Part shown: positions 18,859-28,379 of the stretch, piece after piece | Numbering within the stretch: the first letter of the stretch is position 1 | Layout: each line of letters opens with the position of its first letter | Assembly: GCA_965651905.1 (NCBI GenBank) | Contig: CBFGUG010000004.1 | Coordinates: forward strand, 1-64,000 | Direction: 5' to 3' | DNA from: SZUA-265 sp965651905 | Lineage (GTDB): Bacteria; Myxococcota_A; Polyangia; Polyangiales; Polyangiaceae | DNA length: 64,000 nucleotides | The notes under the pieces: model-generated | Told to the model about the DNA's origin: nothing | Databases searched by the model: none | What the model saw: the letters and a program-made list of their open reading frames with translations, nothing else | Made by a program: the position numbers and the translations under genes

Positions 18859-20910
18859 ATGACCGAGTCCAAGAAAAACGGGGACGTCGATTCAGCAGAC
18901 GAGGTCGAGTCCGTCCCCTCGAAACAGGCGGACGTCGAACCGCCTGTGGTCGCCGCACCGAGCCCAGCGCTGCCGCAACCTCCAGCTGCGCCGAAGCGCG
19001 ACGCTGGCGACCGCGTTGCGAAGCAACCAGCTGTAAGTCTCGAGGACGCCTACCGCCCCACGGACCCGGGGGTCGCGTACGGGGACACGAGGCCGCCACC
19101 TGGGTTCGGTTCGCATGCCCCCCAAGAGGTCCCGGTCGCTGCCAGAGTGGTGGGCGCCAAAGACGAAGTCTCGCAAGCGCCCCGCACTTGGGCGTCGGGC
19201 GAGGTACCGCAGGCTGCCGCAACGGATGTGGAAGCAGCGCCCGGGGCCGTTTCGGTTCAGAGCGTGCCTGGCGGCACGGGACCCGTCGCTTGGTTTCGTC
19301 GCTGGCTTGCCCGACGGCAGCGTGCAGCGGAAGTCAGCCAGACGTCGGCCGTCGTCGGGATGATGATCGTCACCAGCTTGGTGATGGTGCTCTGGAACCT
19401 GCAAGACGCCTCTCTCGAAAACGCCAACACGGGCAGCCGCTACGCGACCATCGAGTCACTCGTCGACTACGGCACGTACCACATCGACAAGAGCCGTTAC
19501 CGCGGCACCATCGACAAGAAGAAAGTCGGCAAACACTTCATCTCGTCCAAACCCCCTGCGCTGCCCACCTACGCAGCAGGGACGTATTGGGTCTTTCAGA
19601 AGCTCACGGGAAAGACGATCGCCAAGAACGAAGGCGCAGTGGTGTGGTTCGTCAGCTTGTGCACGGGCTGGCTCGCTCACCTGATCTTTCTGATCTACTT
19701 GTACCGATTGAGCAAGCTGCTGCTGCAGCGTCAGCTGGCGATCATCGGCACTGTTGCGGTGGGCTGCTTCGCCTATCTGGGCGTTGCGTACGCCACGGCC
19801 ATCAACAATCACAGCATCGGCGCGAGTATCGCCCTCGTGGGGTTGTATTACGCCTATCGCGTCAGGCGTGGTCACGACGCGGGGTTGCGCCACTGGGTGT
19901 ACTCTGGGCTGTGTTTCGGCTTCTTGACGGCCGTGGACTTGCCGAGTGGTGCGCTGATGGCCGCGGCGCTCGTCTACTTGGGCTTGCACGACTGGCGCAA
20001 GACTCTGCTCTTGTTCTGCCCCGCCTTGTTGCCGGGTTTGGCCGCGCAGGTGCTCATCAACTATCACATCACTGGGTCGTTGACTCCTGCCTACGACAAC
20101 CCAGAGCTGAAGAACTTCGCGGGCAACTACTTCCGCACACGGCGCTCGGGCATCGATGCGCTGGACGAGCCGAAGCACATTTACGCGTTCCACGTGCTGC
20201 TCGGCCATCACGGCCTGTTCAGCATGACGCCGCTGTACGTGTTTTCTCTGTGGGAGCTCATCCGCTCGCTGCGCAAGCGCGCGCTGCGTCCCGAGGCGTT
20301 GGTCATCGGCGTGACGTGCCTGGTGATCACTGCGTTCTACATCTATCGAACGCGCAACTACGGCGGTTGGTGTGTTGGCATGCGGCACTTGGTTCCGATC
20401 ATGCCCTTGCTGCTGCTTTATTTCGGGTTGTGGTTGGATCGAGTCAGACTGACCAGGACCGTGTTCGCGAGCGTGCTCGTCGCGTTCTCGGTCAGCGCCT
20501 TTCACGTGCAAGACGGACTAGGCAGCCCGTTCCAGTTCTCCGTTTGGCACAACTGGTTGGAGAACTCGCCGAATCGCGCGCGTATCGGCAAGACGTTCAA
20601 CCTGCCCAAAAAAACTTCCAAGCCCAAGACGAAGAAGCGAACCCAGAGCGCCGCGGCAAAAAAAGCAGCAGCGAAACGTAAAGCGGAAGCACGCAAACGA
20701 GCCGAGCAGCGCAAAGCGAAGGCCAAACGCGAAGCGCGAAAAAAGAAGAAGGCAGTAGAGCGAGCCAACGCTCGGAAGACGGAAGACAGCAAGAGCCCTG
20801 CAGACGCCACTACGCGGCGGAACGACGAGGGCAACGAGAAGAAGTCGCCTGCAAAGCCCGAGTCTGCAAAGCCCGAACTGGGGAAACCCGCACCCGACAG
20901 AGGCGAATGA
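18859..20910 (+). CDS. Polytopic GT-C-like membrane protein with long basic tail
   Basis: The 683-residue protein starts with about 145 disordered, Pro/Ala-rich residues. A first transmembrane helix follows near 165, and a periplasmic loop with SRYATIESLVDYGTYHID and FISSKPPALPTYAAG. About eight further helices reach to residue 550. The loop resembles glycosyltransferase-C proteins of the GT39/ArnT type, where similar ESL-D and DKPP motifs occur, so a lipid-linked sugar transferase is plausible. The last 110 residues are a Lys/Arg/Ala helix with many KKAAAKRK-like segments, unusual for this family. It sits 16 bp after the ATP-grasp gene and its stop overlaps the frame of the slt gene. The family assignment is moderate and the acceptor is unknown. 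Confidence 0.6.
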   Translation: MTESKKNGDVDSADEVESVPSKQADVEPPVVAAPSPALPQPPAAPKRDAGDRVAKQPAVSLEDAYRPTDPGVAYGDTRPPPGFGSHAPQEVPVAARVVGAKDEVSQAPRTWASGEVPQAAATDVEAAPGAVSVQSVPGGTGPVAWFRRWLARRQRAAEVSQTSAVVGMMIVTSLVMVLWNLQDASLENANTGSRYATIESLVDYGTYHIDKSRYRGTIDKKKVGKHFISSKPPALPTYAAGTYWVFQKLTGKTIAKNEGAVVWFVSLCTGWLAHLIFLIYLYRLSKLLLQRQLAIIGTVAVGCFAYLGVAYATAINNHSIGASIALVGLYYAYRVRRGHDAGLRHWVYSGLCFGFLTAVDLPSGALMAAALVYLGLHDWRKTLLLFCPALLPGLAAQVLINYHITGSLTPAYDNPELKNFAGNYFRTRRSGIDALDEPKHIYAFHVLLGHHGLFSMTPLYVFSLWELIRSLRKRALRPEALVIGVTCLVITAFYIYRTRNYGGWCVGMRHLVPIMPLLLLYFGLWLDRVRLTRTVFASVLVAFSVSAFHVQDGLGSPFQFSVWHNWLENSPNRARIGKTFNLPKKTSKPKTKKRTQSAAAKKAAAKRKAEARKRAEQRKAKAKREARKKKKAVERANARKTEDSKSPADATTRRNDEGNEKKSPAKPESAKPELGKPAPDRGE

Positions 20911-21062
20911 CCCGGCCTCGTGGCGCGGGCGATTCCAACCACGTTCGTAAATTTGTCCTCCACTCCGCGGCGCGACTCCGCGGGAGTGGGGCCGTCGTCG
21001 ACCGAGCCGTGCGCGCCCGAAAAACTTGGACGAGCGCGCCTCACGCGTGCAGCATCGGCGTC

Positions 21063-23360
21063 ATGTCCAGTAATCGGCCATGGTTGCCGAAGGGCGTTGG
21101 TGCGTGTGCTCCCGTGCTCGTTCTGATGCTCGCGTGCGGGGGGTGCAAGTCGCCTAACAATGCACCCCAGGCGAGTGCCTCGGTTTCGACACTGACGAAC
21201 CCACCGCCGCCCCGTGCTGCGGCGGAGGCTGGACGCACCGAGCTGCACCGAGTTTCGGGTGACTGGGTGCCATGGTTGCGCGCTGGGGATTACCAGCGCG
21301 CTGCCACGGGGTTCGATGCAATTTACCCCGTGCCTGACGAGCCCTTGTTGCGCCTCGCGCGGGCGAAGATGGCCATCGAACTCGGCCAGTTCGAACGCGC
21401 CGCGAAGTTGACGCTGGGGCTTGCCGAGCACTTTCCGATGTTGCGTGAAGAGATCGACGCTTGGCATTGGCGCGCGCGGGCGGAGGTGTCACCTGACCTC
21501 GAAGTGGCACGGCGTTTCGAGCAGGCCCCGTCGCTGGACGACAAGTTGCGAGCGGTCGAATTGTACTCGCAGCTAGGAGCGAGCGCCGAGGCTCGCAAGC
21601 TGATCGACGTCGTCGTGCAAAGAGCTGAGTCAGCCAAGCGTTCGGGCTTGGCCCTGGCGCGGCGCGCGCGGGCCGACATGTTGCGTGGAGGCGACGAACG
21701 TGGTGTTGCGCAATCGGATTACCGCTGGCTCGCGCTGCACGCGGCGACTGAGAGCGCCGCTGAGGGCGCGGACGAGCAGCTCGAAGCGCTGGGAGAAAAG
21801 CTCACCAAAGCCCAACGCTTCGAGCGTGCGGAGAAGTTCACGTCAGCCGGAATGATCGATGCGACCCTGCGGGAGTTGCGCTTGATGAACGATGCGCCGG
21901 GGCCTGGCCCCAGAGGAGTGGCCGTGCTCCGAACCCAGGCGTGGGCCTACTACAAGTCGCGTAGAGACTACCGAAAGGCGGCCGACCTGTTTGCTCAGTG
22001 CGCTCAGTTGGAGAGCGCGCACCGTGTGCAAGACTCGTTCTACTCCGCGCGGGCACTGTCGCGGGCGAACGAGGATGCGGAGGCGATCGTCCGCTATGAA
22101 AAGCTCGCTCGCCAGTTCCCCAGGAGCGGCTACGCCGAAGAAGCGCGCTTCCTGGCAGCGCGCTTGCATTTCGTGCTCGGTCACTGGCAGCAAGCTGAAC
22201 GAGGGTACGCCGCGTACTTGGAACGCGTTCGCCGCTCCCAGGATTCTGGACGCTTCGCGGCATCGGCGCGCGAACAACAGGTGATCGCGCAACTCGCTCT
22301 AGGCCAGGGTGCAAAAGCGGAGGCAGAACTCGCGCGTGCGGTGGCTGCGACCTCCGACGGTCGCACCAAGGCAGCGCTGTCACAACTCCACTCCGTCGCG
22401 TTGCTCCAACAGGGAAAGACTGAACTGGCGGCCGCAGGATTTCGAAGAGTGATCGAAGAGCGCCCCTTGTCTCTAGGAGCGCAGCTGAGCGCCGCACGGT
22501 TGCGCGAGATGGGACTCGAGGCCCCGTTGCCGATGGGGCCGCCCACCTCCGATACCTCGAAAGAAACACCATCGGCGCTGGAGATCGAGCTACCGCACGA
22601 GGTCGAACGCCTGGCAGGCGTCGGGCTCGACGACTACGCAGAACGTCTGCTCGCGTCGCAAGAGCACGAGTTCCAGCGCGCTCACGCGCCGCGCGGTGGC
22701 GAAGCGTTGTGCCAAGCATACGGCACGCTCGCGCCTGCCCGGCAGCGCTTTCGCGTGGGGCAGCGGGTGGTGCGCGAACGCGCGTTGATGCAGCCGCTGA
22801 CCACCGCGACGCGGTGGTTGTGGGAGTGCAACTACCCGAGCCCTTACCCAGAGATCGTCGAAGAACTCACGACACGCCACGATGTTTCGTCGTCACTGGT
22901 TTACGCAATCATGCGTCAAGAGAGTGCTTTCGCTCCACACGTGGGATCGAGCGCTGGCGCTGTCGGCTTGATGCAGCTCATCGCTCCTACCGCAGAGCGC
23001 GTCGCGAAGGAGTTGGGCATCAACCCCGAGACCGTCGACCGAAAAGTGCCTGCGACGAACATCGAGCTGGGGGTTTTCTACCTGGCACGCCTGCTGCGCA
23101 CGTTCGATGGGAACGTCGTGTTGGCGTCGGCGGGGTACAACGCGGGACCTGGCGCAGTCAGCCGCTGGTTGGCGGTGGCGGGAGATCAGCCGCTGGACAT
23201 CTTCGCCGCGTTCATTCCCTACCAGGAAACGCGAAACTACGTCCGCCGAGTCCTCGGCAACCGCGCGCGCTACGACTACCTTCAGGGAGGCGATTCAGCG
23301 GTGATCCCGCTCGAGTTGCAACTGCCCAAGCAGGTGAGCTTGGGTCGAAACGACTACTGA
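21063..23360 (+). CDS. slt: Soluble lytic transglycosylase (GH23), lipoprotein form
   Basis: This enzyme should cleave peptidoglycan glycan strands, forming 1,6-anhydro ends. From ATG 21063 it has 765 residues: a signal with LMLACGGC (a lipobox Cys), a long alpha-helical, TPR-like superhelix (to about 560), and a C-terminal Slt domain. The domain shows AIMRQESAFAPHVGS, with the catalytic Glu near residue 620, then GAVGLMQLIAPTA and SAGYNAGPGAVSRWL. The frame is open back to 20907, overlapping the previous stop (ATGA), which would add a 52-residue extension before the signal; the lipoprotein signal decides for the shorter form. It is the last gene in the priA run. Confidence 0.9.
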   Translation: MSSNRPWLPKGVGACAPVLVLMLACGGCKSPNNAPQASASVSTLTNPPPPRAAAEAGRTELHRVSGDWVPWLRAGDYQRAATGFDAIYPVPDEPLLRLARAKMAIELGQFERAAKLTLGLAEHFPMLREEIDAWHWRARAEVSPDLEVARRFEQAPSLDDKLRAVELYSQLGASAEARKLIDVVVQRAESAKRSGLALARRARADMLRGGDERGVAQSDYRWLALHAATESAAEGADEQLEALGEKLTKAQRFERAEKFTSAGMIDATLRELRLMNDAPGPGPRGVAVLRTQAWAYYKSRRDYRKAADLFAQCAQLESAHRVQDSFYSARALSRANEDAEAIVRYEKLARQFPRSGYAEEARFLAARLHFVLGHWQQAERGYAAYLERVRRSQDSGRFAASAREQQVIAQLALGQGAKAEAELARAVAATSDGRTKAALSQLHSVALLQQGKTELAAAGFRRVIEERPLSLGAQLSAARLREMGLEAPLPMGPPTSDTSKETPSALEIELPHEVERLAGVGLDDYAERLLASQEHEFQRAHAPRGGEALCQAYGTLAPARQRFRVGQRVVRERALMQPLTTATRWLWECNYPSPYPEIVEELTTRHDVSSSLVYAIMRQESAFAPHVGSSAGAVGLMQLIAPTAERVAKELGINPETVDRKVPATNIELGVFYLARLLRTFDGNVVLASAGYNAGPGAVSRWLAVAGDQPLDIFAAFIPYQETRNYVRRVLGNRARYDYLQGGDSAVIPLELQLPKQVSLGRNDY

Positions 23361-23387
23361 CGAGGTGATGAGGCTCGAGTATTGCGG

Positions 23388-23972
23388 CTACTTCTGTGCG
23401 TCGAGATAGCGTTCGATGTTCTCGTTAATCGTTTGTAGCGTTTCTTCGTCGGAAAAGTACTGATCGAAAGCTGCGGTGGTGGTGGCGCCCAGCAGACGTT
23501 TCATCTCCGCGCTGCTTGCCTTTTCGGTGGGGATCTCTCGCCACGCTCCACCCTTACCCTTGTCGAGGAGGGCACCGCTGGCTGTCGTCACCCGAAACCC
23601 GAACACCACGTCGTAGCGCGTGAAGTCGCCGCGGTGCGGTTCGTTGGTGAAGGTCAGATCGCAGCGACGCACCTCGGCGATGACTTTCAGCTCCGCTCCC
23701 GAACCAGCGATCAAGGACTCGAGCTTGGCCGCGGCCTTCTGCTCGAACTCTCCGGGCAGTGGCTGCAGGTAGGTGTCGGACACGCCACGATCCATGACCA
23801 ATGCTTCGGAGATCGGATGGTCCAGGTCCGTGCGCGGATCACTCAGTTCGAAGCTGACCGTCTTTCCGCGTAACTTCACGTCAGGATACTCGGCTGGAGC
23901 CAGACTCCCGCCACAAGCAGCACTCACGCCCCACGCCACGATTGCGGCGAGAACCTCACGCTTGCGAATCAT
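23388..23972 (-). CDS. Lipoprotein of unknown function
   Basis: This is a 194-residue protein from ATG 23972. MIRKREVLAAIVAWGVSAAC is a lipoprotein signal with acylated Cys20. The mature part is a mixed alpha/beta domain (PDVKLRGKTVSFELSDPRTD, then YDVVFGFRVTTASGALLDKG), ending in a helix. The size and form remind me of YajG-type lipoproteins, but no motif is decisive. The gene is convergent with slt (27 bp between stops) and divergent from the betaine methyltransferases. Confidence 0.7.
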   Translation of the reverse strand: MIRKREVLAAIVAWGVSAACGGSLAPAEYPDVKLRGKTVSFELSDPRTDLDHPISEALVMDRGVSDTYLQPLPGEFEQKAAAKLESLIAGSGAELKVIAEVRRCDLTFTNEPHRGDFTRYDVVFGFRVTTASGALLDKGKGGAWREIPTEKASSAEMKRLLGATTTAAFDQYFSDEETLQTINENIERYLDAQK

Positions 23973-24226
23973 GAACGCGAGTTTCGATGATCGGGCGGAG
24001 CCCATTCAAGCCCGATGTGACGCGCGATCGTCGCGAAATTGCCGCGAAAACCAGTCGTCGGGCCGCTGCAAGGGTTTACGAGGACCGCCGCGCATGTTAC
24101 CCCTTCCCTCGTTGCGTCGTCGGGCGTGTGTTCGCGCCCGTTTGCGTGTCGTGGTGTGTGGGGCCTCTGGTCCCGCGCCAGGTGACGCGTGTTCAGGCGC
24201 CTGACAGAAGGAGCAGATTGGTCCCT

Positions 24227-25066
24227 ATGGATTCACGTGTGTCGTCATTGACCCCAACACCCCTCAAAGACCGCCCAAACTCCCAACGGTACGGCAAGGA
24301 TCCGGTCAGCGTTCGCAAGACCGACCACTACCAGGAAGAGTACATTCAGTCGTTCGTCGAGAAATGGGACGAGCTCATAGATTGGGACGCCCGCGCCGAG
24401 AGTGAGGGGCAGTTCTTCATCGATATGTTACGCGGTCGCAACAAGCAGAAGGTGCTGGATGTCGCGACGGGCACCGGGTTTCACTCTGTTCAGTTGATCA
24501 AAGCGGGTTTCGACGTGACGAGCGCCGACGGCAACGCCGACATGCTCGTGCGCGCGTTCGAGAACGGGAAGAAGAACGACGTACTCATTCGCACGGTCCA
24601 CGCGGACTGGCGCTCGCTCACGAGCATCATTCACGGAAAGTACGATGCGATCATCTGTCTCGGAAACTCGTTCACCCACCTCTTTTCGGAGGCGGATCGA
24701 CGTCGAGCGCTGGCTGAGTTCTACACGGCGTTGAACCATCACGGTGTGTTGATTCTCGATCAACGCAACTACGATCGGATCATCGACGAGGGCTTCTCCA
24801 GCAAGCACACCTACTACTACTGCGGTGAGAACGTAAAGGCGGAGCCCGAGTACGTCGACGAAGGACTCGCCCGCTTTCGCTACGAGTTTGCGGACGGTTC
24901 GAACTTTCACCTGAACATGTTCCCGCTGCGCAAGGATTACACGCGGCGACTGATCTCGGAGGCGGGCTTTCAGCGGATCCACACGTACGGTGACTTCGTC
25001 GAGTCGCACCAGGAACAAGCACCCGACTTCTTCATTCACGTTGCTGAAAAAACCATCGCCGAATGA
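24227..25066 (+). CDS. gsmt: Glycine/sarcosine N-methyltransferase
   Basis: This SAM-dependent enzyme methylates glycine to sarcosine and on to dimethylglycine, the first two steps of betaine synthesis in halophiles. The 279-residue protein carries motif I VLDVATGTGFHSVQL, followed by VTSADGNADML, IICLGNSFTHLF and LDQRNYDRII, an arrangement typical of GSMT. The ATG at 24227 is used, although an AAGGAG at 24208 is better spaced for the in-frame TTG at 24218; the frame stays open further upstream. The next gene starts in its stop codon (ATGA) and supplies the last methylation steps. Specificity for glycine is inferred from family resemblance and the partner gene. Confidence 0.88.
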   Translation: MDSRVSSLTPTPLKDRPNSQRYGKDPVSVRKTDHYQEEYIQSFVEKWDELIDWDARAESEGQFFIDMLRGRNKQKVLDVATGTGFHSVQLIKAGFDVTSADGNADMLVRAFENGKKNDVLIRTVHADWRSLTSIIHGKYDAIICLGNSFTHLFSEADRRRALAEFYTALNHHGVLILDQRNYDRIIDEGFSSKHTYYYCGENVKAEPEYVDEGLARFRYEFADGSNFHLNMFPLRKDYTRRLISEAGFQRIHTYGDFVESHQEQAPDFFIHVAEKTIAE

Positions 25067-25956
25067 CTTCAGCTGAGGTGCGAACGGAAGGGCCCCCGAA
25101 AGTGGAAAGCGTAGTGGAATCGAACGGCGCGGCTGCGGTCAGCAAGATCGCCGAGCAATATTACGACAGTGACGACGCTGACCAATTCTACTTCCGTATC
25201 TGGGGCGGCGAAGACATTCACGTCGGTCTGTACGAGTCGGCGCAGCAGCCAGTTCGGGAGGCCAGTCGACGCACCGTGGAGGCGATGATAACTCAGCTCG
25301 GTGAGCTGTCGCCTGGCACTCGCGTGCTGGACATCGGTGCTGGTTACGGTGGCGCTGCTCGACACCTCGTGCAGCGCCGCGACTGCCACGTAACCTGCCT
25401 CAATCTCAGCGAGACACAGAACCAACGCAACCGCGAACTGACGAGTGCAGCTGGGCTTTCCGATCGCGTGTCGGTGGTCCACGGTAATTTCGAAGAGATC
25501 CCGTTCGAGCCGGGGCAGTTCGACGTCGTTTGGTCGCAAGATGCAATTTTGCACAGTGGTGATCGCGAGCGCGTGCTCGACGAAGTTCGACGCGTCTTGC
25601 GACCGGGGGGAACGTTCATTTTCACGGATCCGATGCAGGCCGACGATTGCCCTGCTGGCGTCCTCGGATCGGTGCTCGAGCGCATCCACCTAGACACGCT
25701 CGGGTCGTTTGCGTTCTACCGCGGGCAGCTCGCTGCGCGTGGGTTCGATGAAGTGGAGGTACTCGACCTGCGAGAGCAGTTGTTCCGTCACTACACGCGC
25801 GTTCGTGAGGAATTGACGAAACAGCGCGAGGAGCTGTTGCGGTACGCGTCCGCGGCTTACGTCGACCGCATGCTTACCGGCCTCGGTCACTGGATCGATG
25901 CTGGAGCCAAAGGGTACCTCGCGTGGGGGATCCTTCAGTTTCGTTTGCGTGGGTAG
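25063..25956 (+). CDS. sdmt: Sarcosine/dimethylglycine N-methyltransferase
   Basis: This enzyme should finish glycine betaine synthesis by methylating sarcosine and dimethylglycine with SAM. The 297 residues show the SDMT N-terminus KIAEQYYDSDDADQFYFRIW, then GGEDIHVGLYES, and the SAM motif RVLDIGAGYGGAARHL. WSQDAILHSGDRERVLDE and FTDPMQADDCP follow, all typical of the family. It overlaps the GSMT gene by 4 nt, so the two are coupled. Betaine made from glycine instead of choline is a feature of some halotolerant bacteria. After the stop at 25956 a short GGGA-TGGGC-TCCC inverted repeat (26019-26031) is seen but has no T-run. Confidence 0.92.
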   Translation: MTSAEVRTEGPPKVESVVESNGAAAVSKIAEQYYDSDDADQFYFRIWGGEDIHVGLYESAQQPVREASRRTVEAMITQLGELSPGTRVLDIGAGYGGAARHLVQRRDCHVTCLNLSETQNQRNRELTSAAGLSDRVSVVHGNFEEIPFEPGQFDVVWSQDAILHSGDRERVLDEVRRVLRPGGTFIFTDPMQADDCPAGVLGSVLERIHLDTLGSFAFYRGQLAARGFDEVEVLDLREQLFRHYTRVREELTKQREELLRYASAAYVDRMLTGLGHWIDAGAKGYLAWGILQFRLRG

Positions 25957-26357
25957 GTGCTGGTCTTCTCGGGACGAACGCAGCAAGGTTGGCCCGGTGC
26001 ATCTGGCATGCCGTCCGAGGGATGGGCTCCCGTTGCGAGCCGCTCACCCGGCGGATTTCTGTGCTCGCTCCGCGGCTACTGCAACGTGACCGAAGATCCC
26101 GGACTGCTGTTCCGTCCGCTCGGTCGCTTGCTTGCGTCCTGTCATCAAAAGCGCTTTAACAAACGAACACGGCCTTTTTGGGTCGCGTTCAGGCGCGCCA
26201 AGCGTCGCCTGGCAGCGGCAGTAGGTTCGACGGACCTCTGTGAAGCGTGCGTTTCAGGTGTTGCAACGTTCAGTGCGCTGGAACGCGCAACTCAGTCACG
26301 CCGCGTGGTTTCATTGGGCGCAATCGACTTGGTTGATGGCGCCAGTCAGATTGTTTC
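25957..26357. other. 401-bp intergenic region
   Basis: No gene is supported here. The open frames have no domain, signal or ribosome binding site. The stretch should contain the end of the betaine transcript and a promoter for the GspC-like gene, but I found no convincing -35/-10 pair or intrinsic terminator. Confidence 0.5.
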
Positions 26358-27086
26358 TTGAGGATTCGAAGCGTTCGCAAACTTGGTCGCAGAGGTGCCT
26401 TTGGCCTCTCCTTGCTGCTCGTCGCGCCAGCACTCGGCTTTCTGTTGCTCGCTGGATCAGTTTCGGCGTTCACGGATCTGGCCCGTGATCTGGGTCGGCT
26501 CGAGAGCAATCTGCGGGCGCCTGCCCTCGGAGCTGAGCCGGAACCTGTTACAGGCTTGCAGGGTGGTGGAGTGGGGCTTCAGAAGGTGCCTTCTTCGAAC
26601 CCGGGACAGGGCCAAACACAGGCACCTGCGGCAGCTGAGAAGTCAGCCGAGGCGGCGAAGACTGAAAGCGACGATGAGGGCCCTGCCAAAGCGGCGAAAT
26701 CTGCGCGGGACGAGTCTAGCGCCGTCCCTCGCAAGGCACCTGCGTCACCACCATCGATTCCGACGCTACAGGTCGATCGATTCGCACCGCGATGCGAGGA
26801 GATCTACGTCTACATCGTCAGCGATTGGGTCGATGGTGAGGCGATGGCGACGATCGCCACGGGGCCAAACGCCCGTGGTTACCCGAAGCGGATCGGCGCT
26901 CGCGTCGGCGAGTACGAGGTGATTGCCATCGGGCCGACCACGTTCGGAAACGGACCCGCGGTATGGTTGGCTCGAGGCGACGATGTCTGCAGGGCCATGT
27001 TGTTCGACGACAATCCCAAACGCGCCAAAAAGCGCAAGTCGACCAAGCGCAAGCGCAAGCGTCGAAAGCGACGAAGGAAGCGCTAG
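26358..27086 (+). CDS. Inner-membrane protein with GspC-like periplasmic domain and basic tail
   Basis: This 242-residue protein starts at TTG with a basic N-terminus and one hydrophobic helix (GLSLLLVAPALGFLLLAGSV, about 16-35). A disordered Pro/Ala/Lys region follows. Next, a domain from about 130 to 215 has CEEIYVYIVSDWVDGEAMA, the turn YPKRIGARVGEYEVIAIG and PAVWLARGDDVCRAMLFD. The layout recalls the GspC homology region of type II secretion as found in deltaproteobacterial lineages, with a conserved Cys pair. It ends in a 22-residue tail that is almost all Lys and Arg. No other secretion genes are near, so it is an orphan or unrelated protein; the identification is tentative. Confidence 0.45.
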   Translation: MRIRSVRKLGRRGAFGLSLLLVAPALGFLLLAGSVSAFTDLARDLGRLESNLRAPALGAEPEPVTGLQGGGVGLQKVPSSNPGQGQTQAPAAAEKSAEAAKTESDDEGPAKAAKSARDESSAVPRKAPASPPSIPTLQVDRFAPRCEEIYVYIVSDWVDGEAMATIATGPNARGYPKRIGARVGEYEVIAIGPTTFGNGPAVWLARGDDVCRAMLFDDNPKRAKKRKSTKRKRKRRKRRRKR

Positions 27087-27148
27087 CTCGCCCGAGCGAC
27101 GAATCCCACGCGCGGAAATGCGGCAGCCGGAAAATTAGGAACAGCAAC

Positions 27149-28129
27149 TTGGCGAGCGACCCCTGGCAAGCACCGAAGGATGTACGCGTTCCAGACTTCG
27201 TCATCGCGGGGGCGATGAAGTGCGGGACGACGACGATCCATCACATTCTCGATCAGCACCCGCGGGTGTTCATCCCCTACGAGGAGTTACACTTCTTCGA
27301 TGCGGACGACGTGTTGCAGCACCCCGATTTCAACTTCTTCCGCGATGGCCGTTGGACGAGTCAACAGCTAGACGCGGATCCAGGACGTTTCTGGGCTTGG
27401 TACAAGAACAAGTTCGACGGAGCCAAGTCTGCCCAGCTGCTGGGCGAAGACTCGACGACCTACTTGGCTTCACGTTTAGCGCATCGACGCCTCGCCAAGC
27501 AGCGGGTGACCCCGAAGATCATCGCCTGTCTGCGCAACCCCGTGGACCGGGCGTACTCGCACTACTGGCATCTGGTGAAGACCGGTCGATGCGGGCACTC
27601 GTTCGAGGACCTACTGCGCGTGGCTCCCGCAAAGTTGCTGACTCGGAGCCTGTACAAGTCCCAGTTGGAGCATCTACTGCGGTACATTCCTCGCGAACGT
27701 GTGCACGTCATGCTGCTGGAGGACTTCGTTGCGGACAAGCGTAACCAGGTGCAGCAGTTGGTCGAGTTTCTGGGACTCAGCTTCGACGAACTTCCCGAGT
27801 CGAGCTTGGAGACGCGGTCGAATCCAGCTGCGCTCCCAAAGCATGTCGGGCTCCAACTGACCTTCTCACGAGTTGCGACCAGCACCCGCTTTCTGCGTTA
27901 CTCGAAAAAGTTACCCAACCAAGCGCCCAAGCCGCGCTGGACGAGTCGAGCGCTCGCGCGCGTGCACCGCCAGATCAACCCAATCGTCGAGAGACGCCCC
28001 CCGAGTATGTTGCCAGCTACTCGCGAGCGCCTGGAGTCCTACTTCATTCGGGAGTTGGCGGGGCTCGACGACGTCGTCGGCAGGCCCGTAATGCAAACAT
28101 GGTTTCCCGGGCGTTCCGTTTCCGTCTGA
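27149..28129 (+). CDS. PAPS-dependent sulfotransferase
   Basis: This enzyme should transfer sulfate from 3'-phosphoadenylyl sulfate to an unknown acceptor. The 5'-phosphosulfate loop is at the N-terminus (VIAGAMKCGTTTIHHILDQH). The 3'-phosphate motif NPVDRAYSHYWHLVKTG follows at about 130-146, and an LLEDFV segment lies near 190. A TTG start at 27149 has AGGA 8 nt upstream and gives 326 residues; the frame extends 62 codons further back over the previous gene, but that part is only a low-complexity shadow. It stands between the betaine and NAGGN genes. The acceptor could be a carbohydrate or small molecule; nothing in the sequence fixes it. Confidence 0.82.
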   Translation: MASDPWQAPKDVRVPDFVIAGAMKCGTTTIHHILDQHPRVFIPYEELHFFDADDVLQHPDFNFFRDGRWTSQQLDADPGRFWAWYKNKFDGAKSAQLLGEDSTTYLASRLAHRRLAKQRVTPKIIACLRNPVDRAYSHYWHLVKTGRCGHSFEDLLRVAPAKLLTRSLYKSQLEHLLRYIPRERVHVMLLEDFVADKRNQVQQLVEFLGLSFDELPESSLETRSNPAALPKHVGLQLTFSRVATSTRFLRYSKKLPNQAPKPRWTSRALARVHRQINPIVERRPPSMLPATRERLESYFIRELAGLDDVVGRPVMQTWFPGRSVSV

Positions 28130-28379
28130 AACCTTGCGGTCAGCGATTCCGCGCCAACTCTCGAGTGTGTCAATCGGCCCCGTGCAATAGCACGATACAC
28201 GCATCCGCTGACGCTGCCCGATGACGCAACCCGGGGGGTAGTTTCACGCAGCGTTGGCGCGCCGTTGGACGCTGTTGACCGGGTCTGATATCAAGTCGCG
28301 AGAAGGTCAAACACGTCGGGTGCCGTCATTCTGAGCGAGTACCTGCCGCCCTGAACACTTACTCTTAGAGGTCTCGGCT

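Noticed and set aside
19188..20681. A 497-codon open frame on the plus strand, overlapping the GT-C-like gene
   Set aside because: It is an Arg/Leu-rich shadow of a real gene in another frame; the true frame has membrane helices and motifs, the shadow has none. Similar long shadows exist at 5796-7106, 12318-13322 and 33714-34880, as expected at high GC.
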